In this document: piece by piece, positions 47,479-59,161 of the stretch | Numbering within the stretch: the first letter of the stretch is position 1 | Layout: each line of letters starts with the position of its first letter | Source: Anastatus disparis | Lineage: Eukaryota; Arthropoda; Insecta; Hymenoptera; Eupelmidae | DNA length: 64,000 nt | NCBI GenBank assembly: GCA_017163975.1 | Contig: JAFFSR010000292.1 | Coordinates: 2,425,501 to 2,489,500 of the forward strand | Reading direction: 5' to 3' | Notes under the pieces: generated by a model | Told to the model about the DNA's origin: nothing | The model's input: the letters and a program-made list of their open reading frames with translations, nothing else | Database searches by the model: none | Program-made: the position numbers and the translations under genes

Positions 47479-47876
47479 ATGGACAGTTACATGGAAAACA
47501 ATCAACAAATGAATATTGACAATGATATAGGAAATCCAAACATTGATCATTTTGACGATAATAACTATTTAACGAAGAATTAGAAGAGTTGTCTAACTTA
47601 AATGCCGAAATCGATCAATATGAAGAAATAGAATATCTTCAAGAAATAGAAAATGAAGAAAATTATTATCAATATATAAAAGAACAAAAATTATCTGAAT
47701 GGGCTGAATTAATACAAAAATTTGATATGAAATATTATATACACCATTATAAAGAATGGAAAGATGTTCCTGAATGTTTTCAGTTTCAGGTTCAAGAAAT
47801 TTTTCAATATCTAATAAATAATGTCGATTTCGACATAGAAGGTATTAAAAATGATGAAAATTATTACGAAAATTAA
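47479..47876 (+). pseudogene. Acidic ORF downstream of the helicase tail, one frameshift
   Basis: From ATG 47,479 a 34-codon Asn/Asp-rich frame ends at TAG 47,581. The neighbouring phase continues immediately and runs from about 47,570 to 47,876 (start shown at 47,589), highly acidic with Tyr/Glu/Asn repeats (YEEIEYLQEIENEENYY) and a globular-looking end, WKDVPECFQFQVQEIFQYL. A single-base change would account for the break. No family recognised. Its position just after a Helitron helicase suggests an element-encoded protein. Confidence 0.45.
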
Positions 47877-48049
47877 TTAATATTAAGTAATATGATGTAT
47901 GAATTATATTTTTAAAATAATAATTATTTACATACACCTTTAAAATGTTTCAAAAAATAAAAATGAAAATATTTACATGTAATAAAAACAATAATAATTT
48001 TTTATTTTTTGCTAATGATAATATATTTTATTTTTATGAATTTACAAAC

Positions 48050-48333
48050 TTTTTTCAGCGATAGTTTAAAAGTAGTATATCAAATTAATTTTAGAAACAA
48101 TAAAAAAAAATCATAAATTTTTATAAATAATATAAATTTGTAATTAAAACAGATATGCATACTTTTTAACGATACTAAACAATAAATTTGTACGCTTTTT
48201 TCAGCGAAAATGAGATATAAATTTGTAAGTTTCTTTTAGCAATTATGAAGAATGAATTTGTAACCTTTTTTTATCGACAATAAAAATGAATTTGTGAGCT
48301 TTTTTTAACAACAATAAAAAATAAGATTGTATG
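48050..48333 (-). repeat. Minisatellite block, - orientation, left of the solo LTR
   Basis: Units such as TTTGTAAGTTTCTTTTAGCAATTATGA. It is interrupted by the solo LTR and resumes at 49,363 as the same array. Confidence 0.75.
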
Positions 48334-48337
48334 CTTG

Positions 48338-49362
48338 TGTAACATCCCATGTTTGATATTTTACTTTTTTTTTAATTTTTCTTTAATTTTTATCATTATT
48401 TTTATCATTATTTTATTATTTTCATTTCCTCTTCTTTCTCTTTCTTTTATTATCGCGATACCTCATACCGCATTTTTCGGCGTCTCTTATATTAGACTGA
48501 TTCGGGAAATTGATAATAATTATTCTGCTTATGATAACCGATCTATAGATCGACCACCATATATGGTGTTATAAATTATTGAACTATTTATGACTCCCGT
48601 AGATCGTTGTCATCAACAGATAATTATTAATCTTCAATAGCGCCGAATTATTATAAAAACCGAATGTTAGTATTAAAAATTGTTCAGTAATATACTTTAA
48701 AATAAAGAAGCCAGTTCTCCATCAAAAATATTTTTCTTTAAATTACATCAAAGGGACTTCGGTCCAACATTTAATAAATAAATACGTATATATTCAGAAG
48801 TACTAATAGCCTCTTATAAGTTTCCATAAACAGACAAATATAGCAGGGTCCGACAATCCAATCTTTACCTGTGTCAAGTAACGATAAGATTTTCGATGGT
48901 AGGCATTTCTCAACGATTCATTAAAATAGTAAGAGCCCGGTGCGTATGATTTTCTAACGCGGAAGGCTGAGCGTGATTTCATAGTTAAGATAAAAAGATC
49001 ATTGACATTTAACATTGTATCATTTAAAGACTTTTATTGTAATTTTAAGATTTTTATTGTAATTGCATATCAGTGTATAATTCTATTTTCAATAAAATCA
49101 TCATAACATCAATAGGAGATTTGAGCATTGTCTTCTTTTTACAACATTCCCGACAAGGTAAGAACCAATTTATTCTTTAATAATTATCTTTACAAAAACC
49201 CTTATTTCGGGAGTCTCTGGGGACTCCATGAATACCTTATCCGCGCGCCTCTCCTTAACAGCCACGCTTCAAAATAATTATTCGCGCAAGCCGCTCGGCG
49301 CGAAAGATCTGTAACTCCCGTAATTATTAAAAATAAAAAATAAATAACGCCGGAACGTTACA
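48338..49362 (+). mobile_element. Solo LTR, 1,025 bp, with CTTG target duplication
   Basis: It starts TGTAACATCCC and ends GGAACGTTACA, inverted TGTAAC/GTTACA termini. CTTG flanks both sides (48,334-48,337 and 49,363-49,366), a 4-bp duplication as made by Gypsy integrases. The rest of the element has gone, presumably by LTR-LTR recombination. Near the end, GGGAGTCTCTGGGGACTCC, then GCCACGCTTC and GCGCAAGCCGCTCGGCGC parallel the end of the 23-36 kb LTR, so they are related families. The strand follows that likeness. It sits inside the minisatellite. Confidence 0.88.
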
Positions 49363-49995
49363 CTTGTATGAGGTTTTTTAAGCGACAACAAACAATAAAT
49401 CTGTACGCTCTTATGAGATTTTTTTAGCGACAACAAACAATAAATCTGTACGCTCTTATGAGATTTTTTTAGCGACAACAAACAATAAATCTGTACGCTC
49501 TTATAAGATTTTTTTAGCGACAACAAACAATAAATCTGTACGCTTCAGCGACAATAACAAATGAATTTGTAAGCTTTTTTATCGACAATAAAAATGCATT
49601 TGTAAGCTTCTTTTAGCAACAACAAACAATAAATTTGTATGCTCATATGAAGTTTTTTTAGCGACAACAAACAATAAATCTGTACGCTTTTATAAGCTTT
49701 TTTTAGCGACAACAAACAGTAGATCTGTACGCTTCAGCTACAATAAGAAATGAATTTGTAAGCTTTTGAAGCTTTTAATGCAGCCATATATTTTTATGCT
49801 GGTCTCAAGCCCAGAAATCCTTTTTAAGATAAATATATAAATATCTTATTTCCAGTTTAAAAAAAAAAACATGTTTCATTAAAATACAAGTGTTAATAAA
49901 GTACCTATGGATATTAAGCTAAATTCATTTTGTAATTTATAATTTACTTTTGTAATTAGTAAATTTTTTTATTAATAAAAATAAAAATACAATAT
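49363..49995 (-). repeat. Right member of the inverted repeat pair
   Basis: Three near-identical 45-bp units (AATAAATCTGTACGCTC, TATGAGA, TTTTTTTAGCGACAACAAAC) at 49,387-49,520, then more diverged ones, then TTAATGCAGCCATATA, GGTCTCAAGCCCAGAAATCC and TGTTAATAAAGTACCTATGG. All match the complement of 38,035-38,640. Confidence 0.85.
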
Positions 49996-50002
49996 ATCTT
50001 TC

Positions 50003-50350
50003 TATATTATAAAAGATTTTCGCCACTGCCGCTGTCAGTCTCTCAAAATCCTCTCTTAACTCCTCCTTTTTACTTATAAATTAAGCTAATTTATGGTAAA
50101 TTTTGCCTAATTTATCGGAATTTCAGCTAATTTATTGAGAATTTCAGCTAAAAATTTAATATTTTAGCTAAGTTTAGCTAATTTATTGAGAATTTTACCT
50201 AATTTATATTAATTTTAGCTACATTTAGCCAATTTATTGTGAATTTTATTTAAAATTTTAATTTTTTCACTTAAAATCTGATAAATCAGGTCAATTTGAT
50301 TTAAATTATCATAAAATTTATTTTTCTTTTTATATTATAAAAGATTTTAG
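50003..50350 (+). mobile_element. Possible Helitron 5' end with tandem AGCTAATTTATTGAG repeats
   Basis: TCTATATTATAAAAGATTTT directly after the inverted repeat resembles the TC-type left ends of insect Helitrons, and TATATTATAAAAGATTTTAG recurs at 50,330. Between them, about six units of TTAGCTAATTTATTGRGAATTTT are arrayed. Helitrons leave no target duplication, so the boundary cannot be confirmed here. Confidence 0.4.
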
Positions 50351-51892
50351 AAATTTACAAAAAAGAAAATATTTGTTTATGCCAGATAAATGAAATAAGA
50401 ATTGAGCCTTTAGAAGTTAGGTGATTTTCGGAGTATAATGCGAAAGAAAGATCCGTTGGAAATGGTGACCATAACAGCGTCTAATAAGCGCTTTAAGTTT
50501 AATTTAGGGCTATTGCTTTAAACCTACGAACGAAATTTGAATGCTATTAATCTAAAATATTTTAAAATATATTTAAATTTAGAATTAAAAAAAATTGATA
50601 TAAAAAAGATCAAAGATAATTGAATATTGCCTTATTTTTATTTATTTTTTTGTTTGTTAATGACTTACAATTGACTTCTTTTTGAAACTTTTTATTTTGT
50701 AAATTTTGTAAGTAATTAAAATAATTTTCTTCCCAATTTCAATAGTTTTGTATTTCTTCATTTAACTTATTTAAATTTTTTTTTGTTTTCGTTTTAGGTA
50801 AAACGTATTTATTTAATAATGGATTAAATTCCATTTAAAAAATTTTTTATAAAAATTTATGATAAAAAAATTTAAAAACTGAATAGAAAATGTTTGGTTA
50901 GAAAAGGAATGTTTGGTTAAAGGAAGTTAAATAAAACAAAAGAAAACAAAATGGAAAAAAATATAAAGGTTTAAAAGTTAGAAATTAAAAAGGTAAAGAT
51001 GAAATAAAAAAGTAAATAAACAAGTAAACGATAAGTATTGATTACAATAGTTGCAGGAAATGAAGAAAAAATAAGGTAATAAATTTTTAATTACATTAAT
51101 TTTTAATTATAATGTATATAGTCTTACTGAACATGAAATAAATTTATGTACTTTGAACATGATAAAGTTAATTTTTTTTTAATTTATGAAAAAGTAACGT
51201 AAATTTTTTTGACGATTGTTCATGACAATTTTATTTTGAAAAGTATTAAATTATTAAAGTTTTTTATACGATTATTGAAAAACTGAACGTTATAAGAAAC
51301 TTATTTATAATAATCAATAACAAAATTCAGCTATTTTGAAATTATCGATGATTAAGTATATGTTTAGTAAATGATTTCCTTTCAGTTAAGATTACTACGG
51401 AGGAAATATAATTAAAACAAAAATAATGAAATTTAAAAAAATCGAATTAAACTTTTGAAGTACTAAAATTGAAATTTGATTTAATAAATAGAAAATGAGC
51501 CATTTATAAACTAAAAAAAGAAATTTATAATTCAAGCAATTCTTATATTATTAAATAAAGTTCTATTTTTAACGATTTACAATGTCATTAATTAGTTTAT
51601 CTTATGAAATTTTATTTTAAGTTATGAGATCAGTAGGTGACGTTTCCACTTATGTTTCCATTTGGAGATAGAGGATGGAGCATAGATTTAAAACATGAAA
51701 AAAGTAAAAAAAATATAACGCCTTTTCAATATTATTCAAATCGATAAACACAGACCAGAATCAATAATATATAATACACATATTATAATTGAACATAATA
51801 CCCGGTTGTATGGATAGAGTTTGCCTTCAACGCGAACAATATATATATACTTTAAAAAATCCATATATTATAATTGAACATACATACTGATA
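50351..51892. other. AT-rich stretch, probably Helitron 5' non-coding or introns
   Basis: No coding frame. AT content is extreme, with long A runs. It precedes the Helitron Rep sequence in the same apparent unit. Confidence 0.4.
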
Positions 51893-54150
51893 ATGTTTAA
51901 CAAATGCCGGGCGGGTTTTTTTAAAAAAAAAAAAATAAAAAAAATACAGTTTAACATTTTAAAATATAATCAAGATAAATTAAGAATAGAATGTTATCAA
52001 GGTTTGATTGATTATACTTCCGGAAGCGCATTTGATAATTCAAATAATTATCAAAATGCAGAAAGATTAGGTAATATTTACGTATTACCAGCTACATATA
52101 TAGGTAGTCCTCAATATATGAATAAAAATTATCAAGATGCTATGGCAATCGTTAGAAAAAAAGGTCGTTTAGATTTATTTATTACAATGACATTTTAATC
52201 CAAATTAGTCAGAAATTAAACGAGTATTAGAAAATTTTCCACCTGGAACTACTTGTAACGATATACTTGTGTTCGATTATTTTATGCTAAATGAAAAGCT
52301 ATTTTAGCAGATATAATATCTGAAGAAGTTTTTGGTAAAGTAATTTCTTGGTTTTGGGTAATAGAATTTCAAAAAAGAGGTTTTCCTCATATTTACATGA
52401 TTTTTACTTTAGATTATAAATATAAAATGTCATCCCCTGAAAATATAGATCAATTCATATCAGCTGAAATTCCAGAAAATGATAAAGAATTAAAAGAATT
52501 AGTCTTAAAACACATGGGCCACATGGTCCTGAAACACCTTGTTATGACTTAGAAAATTATAAATGTTTAAAAAAATTTCCAAAAATGTTTAGTAATACAA
52601 CTACTTTTGAAGATAACGGTTTTCCAAAATACAAAAGAGAAAATAAAAAATCAAACTATTATTATAATAAAAAAATTGATGGACAACAAGTAAAAGTTGA
52701 TAATTCAATGGTAGTACCATGTAATTCAACATTGCTCAAAAAATATAATTCTCATATGAATGTAGAATATTGCGCATCAATAATGAGTATAAAATATTTA
52801 TTTAAATATTTTAATAAAGGCCATGACAGAGCATATGTAAAAGTTAAAAAAATTTCAGAACAAGAAAATTCTGATATTAATAACGAATTAGAAAACTATG
52901 AAAATTCAAGATATGTAAGTCCAATGGAAGCTGCTTGGAGAATAAAAGAGTTACCTTTAACAGGACGATCTCACTCAGTAGAATGTTTAGTTGTTCACTT
53001 AGAAAATCAACAAAATATAGTGTTTGAAGAAAATAATATTCAAGAAACAATGAAAAAATTTAAAACAACATTAATTTCTTGGTTTGAATTAAATAAAAAA
53101 TATAAAAACGCTAAAAATTATTTATACGCAAATATACCAGAACATTACTACTATTCAAACAAAAAAAAATGGACTAAAAGAACAAAGTATTCAAATTGTA
53201 TTGGAAGATTAATAAATGTAAGCTCCAAAGATATTGAACGTTTTCACTTAAAATTATTTTATATAGAGTAAAAGGAGCATCTTCCTATAATGATTTATTA
53301 ACTTATGAAAAAGTATATAATTCTTTTAGAGAAACAGCTATGGCAATGGGATTAATCGAATGTGATGGAGAAATTTATAAAATTTTTGATGAAGCTTGTG
53401 AAATAATGATGCCAAAACAATTAAGACAAAATTTTGCATGGTATTTAATATCTGATAAAAATTGTAGCTTAGCGTTAAATATTTTGAATAAATATAAAAA
53501 ACATTTTTGTGAAGGATTTATGAATAATAATGAAAATAAAGCTTTAAATAAAATAAATAAGATTCTGAACGTTGAAAATTTAAAATGTTCTGATTTTGGA
53601 TTACAAGATCCAATTCCTATTGAAGATAATAAAGATTTTGAAATAAAACTAAATATACAACTTAATGATGAAAAATTTAAATATTTAATACCCTTATTAA
53701 ATAATGATCAAAAACAAATTTTTTATTATATTACTGATAAAAATAAAAAAGAAAAATGTATTTTTATTAATGGACCTGGAGGTACTAGAAAAACATTATT
53801 ATACAATGTTTTAATATATTATTTTTTAAGTAAAAATAAAAAATTTTAGCAATGGCTTGGACAGGTATTGTATCTATTCTATTACTTGGTGGTGAAACAA
53901 GTCATAAAGTTTTTAAATTACCTTTAGATTTAAAAAGTACAGAAAGTTCATTTGTGAAATTAGATACTGATAAAAAAAAATTAGAGAATGTGATGTTATT
54001 TTATGGGATGAATCTTCTATGGTACCTAAAAAAGCACTAGAACTTGTTGATGAACTTATTCGAGATATTTGTAATACAGAAAATCACTTTTTTGGAAATA
54101 AAATACTCATTCTTAGAGGTGATTATATGCAAACACTTCCAGTAATTTAA
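51893..54150 (+). pseudogene. Helitron Rep/helicase gene, broken and 3'-truncated
   Basis: Pieces in order: ECYQGLIDYTSG, LPATYIGSPQYMNKNYQDAM and KKGRLDLFITMTF (Helitron-like N domain, 51,960-52,198); VIEFQKRGFPHIYMIFTL (52,360-52,410), where the replication-initiator HUH motif should be but reads HIY; PETPCYDLENYKC and a long open piece at 52,585-53,271; then 53,340-53,849 with FINGPGGTRKT, the helicase Walker A with R for G; then WDESSMVPKKALELVDELI (motif II) and ILRGDYMQTLPVI (motif III) to 54,147. Helitrons replicate by rolling circle. Frameshifts separate the pieces and everything after motif III is missing. The helicase tail at 47.2 kb comes from another copy. Confidence 0.85.
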
Positions 54151-54788
54151 TATGGAACAAAACAAATTATCATAAACAAAACTTTAAAATTTTCAAAATT
54201 TTGAAAATTTTAAATTTAAATTAAAAAATAAAACATGATATTTTTCAAAATTTTAAAATTGTGGTTTAATACACATAAAATCTGAAATTGAAAATACATA
54301 GCGATTCCAACCTTTGTCAAACATGTTTTTATTAAGTGCATAACAAAGGCTCAATAAACCCTACCCAGCACTTATTATCTCCTATTTCCTCCTTCGCACA
54401 ACCAGCTGTGCAACCCAAAAGACTCCCTCAGTACTTTCTCTTTTGTTTTTACCTTTTCACCTCCAATCGACCTCATTTTCCCCTATAACTCCAATATCTT
54501 TTTTTTGAATAACGCGACTCTACCGTTCTTACTTCTCAAATTTCCAAATTTACCCACCCAAACCCACATAAATACATCCCCCGACGGCCTCAACGCCCCC
54601 ACATTACTTTGCTTTGATCTTTCTCAAACGAACGCCCTAGACTTTATAGTACCATTAATCGCTAATCATCGTTATCTGGTGCTATTTTTTATTATTAAAA
54701 TGGACAGGGTGTTTTTGGGACAATCTAGTCCTAATTGTGTGATTATGGTGGAGTAAGTGTATAGAGGGTTGTAGTGTTCTTTTGCATT
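54151..54788. other. Non-coding stretch with an AT palindrome
   Basis: It begins with AAAATTTTCAAAATTTTGAAAATTTT-like self-complementary sequence (54,183-54,215). From 54,300 it is C-rich on the plus strand and may be the 3' part of the minus-strand LINE that follows, but no coding frame could be followed. Confidence 0.4.
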
Positions 54789-55500
54789 CTAATGGCGAAT
54801 CGTTTTTAACAAACATGACAATGTAAGATCAGCGAATTGCAAGACAGAGGTGTCGTGAGAAGTGTTTTGTGTTATGTCAGATACATATATTAAGTACAAA
54901 AGAGGACTAAGAACCCCTTCTTGTGGGAGACCTTTGCTTACTTTCCTAGTTTCATATTCTTTGACATTAGTGTGGATATATCTTTCTTGTGTGAGAAATT
55001 TGACAAATTTAATCAATTGTTCAGAGCAATTAATTTTAGTTAGTTTGGTTAAGAGGCATTCAAACGAAACGTTATTGAAAGCGTCAGATACATCTAAAAA
55101 TGCAGCAAAGACATGTTGTTTATCAGCGAATGCATCGTTTATTTGTAGTGTCAAATAAGTTAAATCATCGTAACAGCTTTTGCCTTTTCGAAAGCCAGAC
55201 TGATCTAAGGGAAGTAGTTTGTTGTGCTCTAACCACCATTGCAGTCGATTTTTAATTAATGATTCGAAAATTTTACATAAACATGGTGTTAATGCGATTG
55301 GCCTAACAGAGTTGCCATCTGGTTTATTTATCATGTGTATAAATGAGTGTTTCCAATCGACTGGAAACAAACTTTTCTGATGCATTTCGTTGAATATATC
55401 TAATAGTAAGAGCTTATACTTTATAGGAATCTTTTGTATAATTTCATTATCAATACCGTCTAAACCAGGTGAAGCTTTATTTCTACGGGAGTTTAAAACT
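54789..55500 (-). pseudogene. LINE reverse transcriptase, truncated
   Basis: The 198-residue open frame (55,385-54,789) has IHMINKPDGNSVRPIALTP, GFRKGKSCYDDLTYL, FLDVSDAFNNV (motif A), GLPQEGVLSPLLYLIYVSDI (motif B) and LQFADLTL, where the catalytic pair should be ADD but the second Asp is Leu. It stops soon after, with the thumb missing. The piece just upstream (to about 55,500) reads GLDGIDNEIIQ-like sequence in the same direction. Confidence 0.82.
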
Positions 55501-55713
55501 TAGTTAAATTCTGAGAAAGAAAAGTAATTATCAAAAAATTCCTCTTTTCTACAAGTAAGAAGCCAGTTGGGATCCACATCCACCCATGGAGGACAAAGTT
55601 TGTCTAAGTATAAAGTGTATTTCACGTTCAGGATATCTTTATTTATAAGGCTAGAATTTTTTAATTTTACGCAACTATTGTTCAAAATTTTGCATTTATT
55701 CCAGACATATGAG

Positions 55714-56830
55714 CTACCAAATTAGAAATTGATTGTTTTGGCAAAATTTTTCAAATAATCTTTTTTTTTTTTTTTTAAAAAGTTTTTTGGTTAAAGTACA
55801 GTATTTTTTGTAATCGATCAAGTCATTCAAACTTTTGGTACACTCCCATTTTTTAAAGCTAGCGCGTCGTAAGTGTTTAATTTCATTGCATTCTGTGTCC
55901 CAACCAGGAGAAGGGTTCTTAATATTTTTTTTTCTGTTAATAGTATTTTTACGTGGTGTTGCCTCTTGAACAGCATCAGTTAAGGTCTTGACGAAAAGGT
56001 TGTATTTTTCAGCCGGTGAAATTAGATCGTAATCAATAGAGATAAAATTATTAAATTCCTTATCCAAGAGACATTTAAATTGTTTCCAATTAGTTTTAAG
56101 AGAAGAAAGTTTAAATGTTTTACGATGATATATTTGTAAATTAGTATCAATATCTATTAAGACTGGAAAATGGTCTGAACGAAACGTTTCGTCATAGACC
56201 TCAACATTAACTTTGTGAGCAAGGGTCATTGAAGAGAGAATAAGGTCGATGTTAGATTTGTGATTATTGCAGATTTCTATATGTGTGTATGTGTTTGTGT
56301 TATGGAGGAACAAATTTTTTAATTCTATGCTTTGATCTAGCCTCATACTATTTTCGTTTGTACTAACGCAGTTCCATTTACTACTATGCGCATTAAAATC
56401 GCTTACCAGTATTGCATTTAAATTATGATCGACACACGAAAAAATACTATCCCAGTCGGTTTGTGTTAATGTATTGCCTGGTATTCTGTAGCATGCTAAT
56501 AAGTCAATAGTTATATTTTCTAAGCGAATTCCCGCAATTTCTACCTCTGAAGTTTGTTTAGAGACATGGGTGAGATCAGTAACTATCAGGTTTTTTTTAA
56601 TTAAATAAAGAATGCCTCCATCGCATGAATTAACTCTATCTTTCCTTATAACTTGAAATCCAGAAATATTAAAAAGATCCGTGAGCTTAAGTCATGTCTC
56701 TACACAAACAAAAATATCAATATTACTGAGAATATCATAAAGTTTATTTTTTCGTTGTCGAACACTACGAGCGTTCCAATAAAGAATTTTAAGTTCGAAA
56801 TTATTCATATTTAAATTTATAATTATTTGC
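55714..56830 (-). pseudogene. LINE endonuclease
   Basis: The start (about 56,830 downwards) reads LKILYWNARSVRQRKNKL and IDIFVCVET, a stop, then DFNAHSSKWN (catalytic Asp/Asn) near 56,380. The open frame 56,346-55,714 includes ICNNHKSNIDLIL and SDHFPVLIDI, the C-terminal SDH motif with catalytic Asp and His, and SPGWDTECNEIK leading to the RT. One stop and small breaks interrupt it. Confidence 0.8.
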
Positions 56831-56860
56831 ATACTAGCTTATAGAATTTAATATCCGTGC

Positions 56861-57226
56861 TTAACTTGCGTCTGAAAGGCTAGACTCTTCGGTAAATTCA
56901 AATGTTTTGTTTACATCGGCGGCTTTTAATGAGTTTCTAATTCGCGTGATTCTAGTTTTAGTACTTCGGTCAGTTATAAATTTATATATGTCAGTAAGCA
57001 TATCGGCAAGTATATTAATATCTTTTGTGTACATTTTGGCCAAACCGATTATATTTGAACCACCTCGGGCGCTTTCTAAGAACGCAAGTAATTTATCGTG
57101 ATTAAGCGAGTATTTATCTATGTTAGAATTAACAAATTCTTTCGCAGGTTCGAGGTGTAAAAGAAATATAAAAGGAAGAACTTTATATTTCACAATTTTA
57201 ATGTTCACTAGCCAAAAGCACCACAT
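56861..57226 (-). pseudogene. LINE ORF1 C-terminal piece
   Basis: 121 open residues. From about residue 30 they read KLLAFLESARGGSNIIGLA, DMLTDIYKFITDRSTKTRI and TRIRNSLK. In insect Jockey-group elements this type of helical domain follows the ORF1 zinc knuckles. The upstream part, including any Cys-rich knuckles, is missing at the junction with the C-rich repeat. Confidence 0.55.
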
Positions 57227-57339
57227 TAGCGCGCAAGACGCGCTCCCAATCGTATCGAAGAGCGCCTGTAAAGCCTGGCAAGCGAATGATAATTGTAATT
57301 ATAATAATAGAATATTATAAATAATAAGAATATTTTTTA

Positions 57340-57560
57340 TTACTAATTACTAAAACATAATATCATAGTGAGGAGGGCATAATGAGGAGGGGCTGGGGGC
57401 TATAAAAATTGAGGGAGGGGCTGAAAGGAGGCCTTAGTTACGTTAATTTTAAAATGGCCATTTATAAGAAGAATTATAACGTAATTTGAGGGGGGGCTGA
57501 GGGGGGGGGGGGGTCGGTTGAATCTTGTCTTGCGACTATACATAGATAGATAGATATATA
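57340..57560. repeat. CCCCCTCA-rich dispersed repeat, copy 2 (inverted)
   Basis: Reverse complement of 37,505-37,745, seen here as GGGGGGCTGAGGGGGG and GAGGAGGGGCTGGGGGC, with the GATAGATAGATA tract at its right end. It joins the LINE ORF1 fragment on the left and an LTR fragment on the right. Confidence 0.75.
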
Positions 57561-57589
57561 TATTCTCCTTTTTTTTCCTCTTGTTACTT

Positions 57590-57786
57590 TCTTCCTAAAG
57601 AGTCTCGGGACCCTGTAAATTCATACTCACACGATCAGTCTCAATTAAAAGCCATGCTCAACAAAATTAATCGCGCAATCCGCTCGGTGCGATAGAAGTG
57701 CAACGACCGTGTTAACCCCTTCACTCTCTTTCTTTTTTTATATGTATACAGATAAAGTTTAAGAGAAATAATGTGAGGACGCTACA
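57590..57786 (+). repeat. LTR 3' part of a related env-bearing element
   Basis: AGAGTCTCGGGACCCTG, then TCTCAATTAAAAGCCATGCTC, AATTAATCGCGCAATCCGC and the end GAGGACGCTACA correspond block by block to the ends of the LTRs at 36.2 and 49.3 kb. The left part is missing at the C-rich repeat. Confidence 0.65.
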
Positions 57787-58183
57787 GGATCTTGACATTT
57801 GAAAAAATCTTGGAAATAATTTCGGGAACAATAAACCAGCTTAAACTAATATTAGAAGAAGGCAGCAAGAAGAAAATAAATCACACTGCTAACTAAGAAC
57901 CAGACTAAGTGTAGTTAAAAACGGAATAATGAGAAGCCCTCATTTTCACATAGCACCAGTAGACCTGAGCACCGCATCAAGATTTACCAACGTTGAAATC
58001 CACCGAAGAGGAAATGACATTACCATTGCTATCACCCTACCCCTATATGAAACTAACTATACTAGTTATACAAAATGCGCGCAGTACCAATATACCAAAG
58101 CAACGGAAGATCATTACAAACAATCCCTAGAAGGACTTACATACCAAGATAAACCTTCTGTTGAAACTTGGGTTCAGGCCTGA
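57787..58183 (+). pseudogene. Envelope fragment next to an LTR
   Basis: Right after the LTR end, sequence reads as a helical env segment (TINQLKLILEEGSKKK), then the open frame 57,929-58,183 with RRGNDITIAITLPLY, matching RGNEFTIEISIPIY of the env at 29.3 kb. The whole gag-pol and most of env are absent, so this is a deletion derivative. Its open frame overlaps the accessory frame by 23 bases. Confidence 0.55.
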
Positions 58184-58433
58184 TACCGCACCCAGTGACC
58201 ACTACCAGGAGGACAACGACGACTCTCAATGTATACATTGTACTCTGCCCTACAATGAAAGGCCGATCATGCGTCTGATATACCATACGCTAGATGACCC
58301 AGTACAAATATCACCTGAGCAGAAAAGGGTGCTCAGAGAAATATTCAATGAAGACGAGATATACGAGTTCCACTTCCACTACATATATTTACGAGGTTTT
58401 GGAATGATCAACACGATCCAGGATATATCTTAG
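58161..58433 (+). CDS. Diverged copy of accessory frame 3 (CxxC protein)
   Basis: 90 open codons, no ATG at the head (first codon TTG), so the start was probably in an exon now lost. LGFRPDT, then QCIHCTLPYNERPIM and QKRVLREIFNEDEIYE parallel the 32,488-32,811 protein. In the CIHCTLPY block nearly every codon differs at the third base from the other copy while the residues stay the same. The upstream Cys-His of GFRPNSAICH is not kept (SDHYQ here), and the second part LCH is IYH, so metal binding may differ. Confidence 0.6.
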   Translation: MKLGFRPDTAPSDHYQEDNDDSQCIHCTLPYNERPIMRLIYHTLDDPVQISPEQKRVLREIFNEDEIYEFHFHYIYLRGFGMINTIQDIS

Positions 58434-59030
<597 letters not shown>

Positions 59031-59161
59031 TGTCTTAAATTGGGCGTGTGATAGTCATGATATATTCTAGCCAAGGCATCTAATGTTTGAAGATGATGGC
59101 ATACGAATGCATATTAATAAAATTAATCCTGTTCATCATCAATAGAAATATTTTGTTTCAG

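Larger units (their letters stand above)
54789..57230 (-). mobile_element. LINE (Jockey/I/R1-like), minus strand, degraded
   Basis: Read from 57,226 downwards: an ORF1 C-terminal piece, an APE-type endonuclease, then a reverse transcriptase that breaks off at motif C. The order and motifs are those of non-LTR retrotransposons with two ORFs. It is a different family from the LINE at 40.4 kb. Confidence 0.85.

Noticed and set aside
49278..49526. Repetitive 82-codon minus-strand protein
   Set aside because: It is a translation of the 45-bp minisatellite units running into the solo LTR end.
38035..49995. A single 12-kb TIR DNA transposon
   Set aside because: Extra copies of the same repeat inside and outside, no transposase and no matching target duplication; a dispersed repeat fits better.
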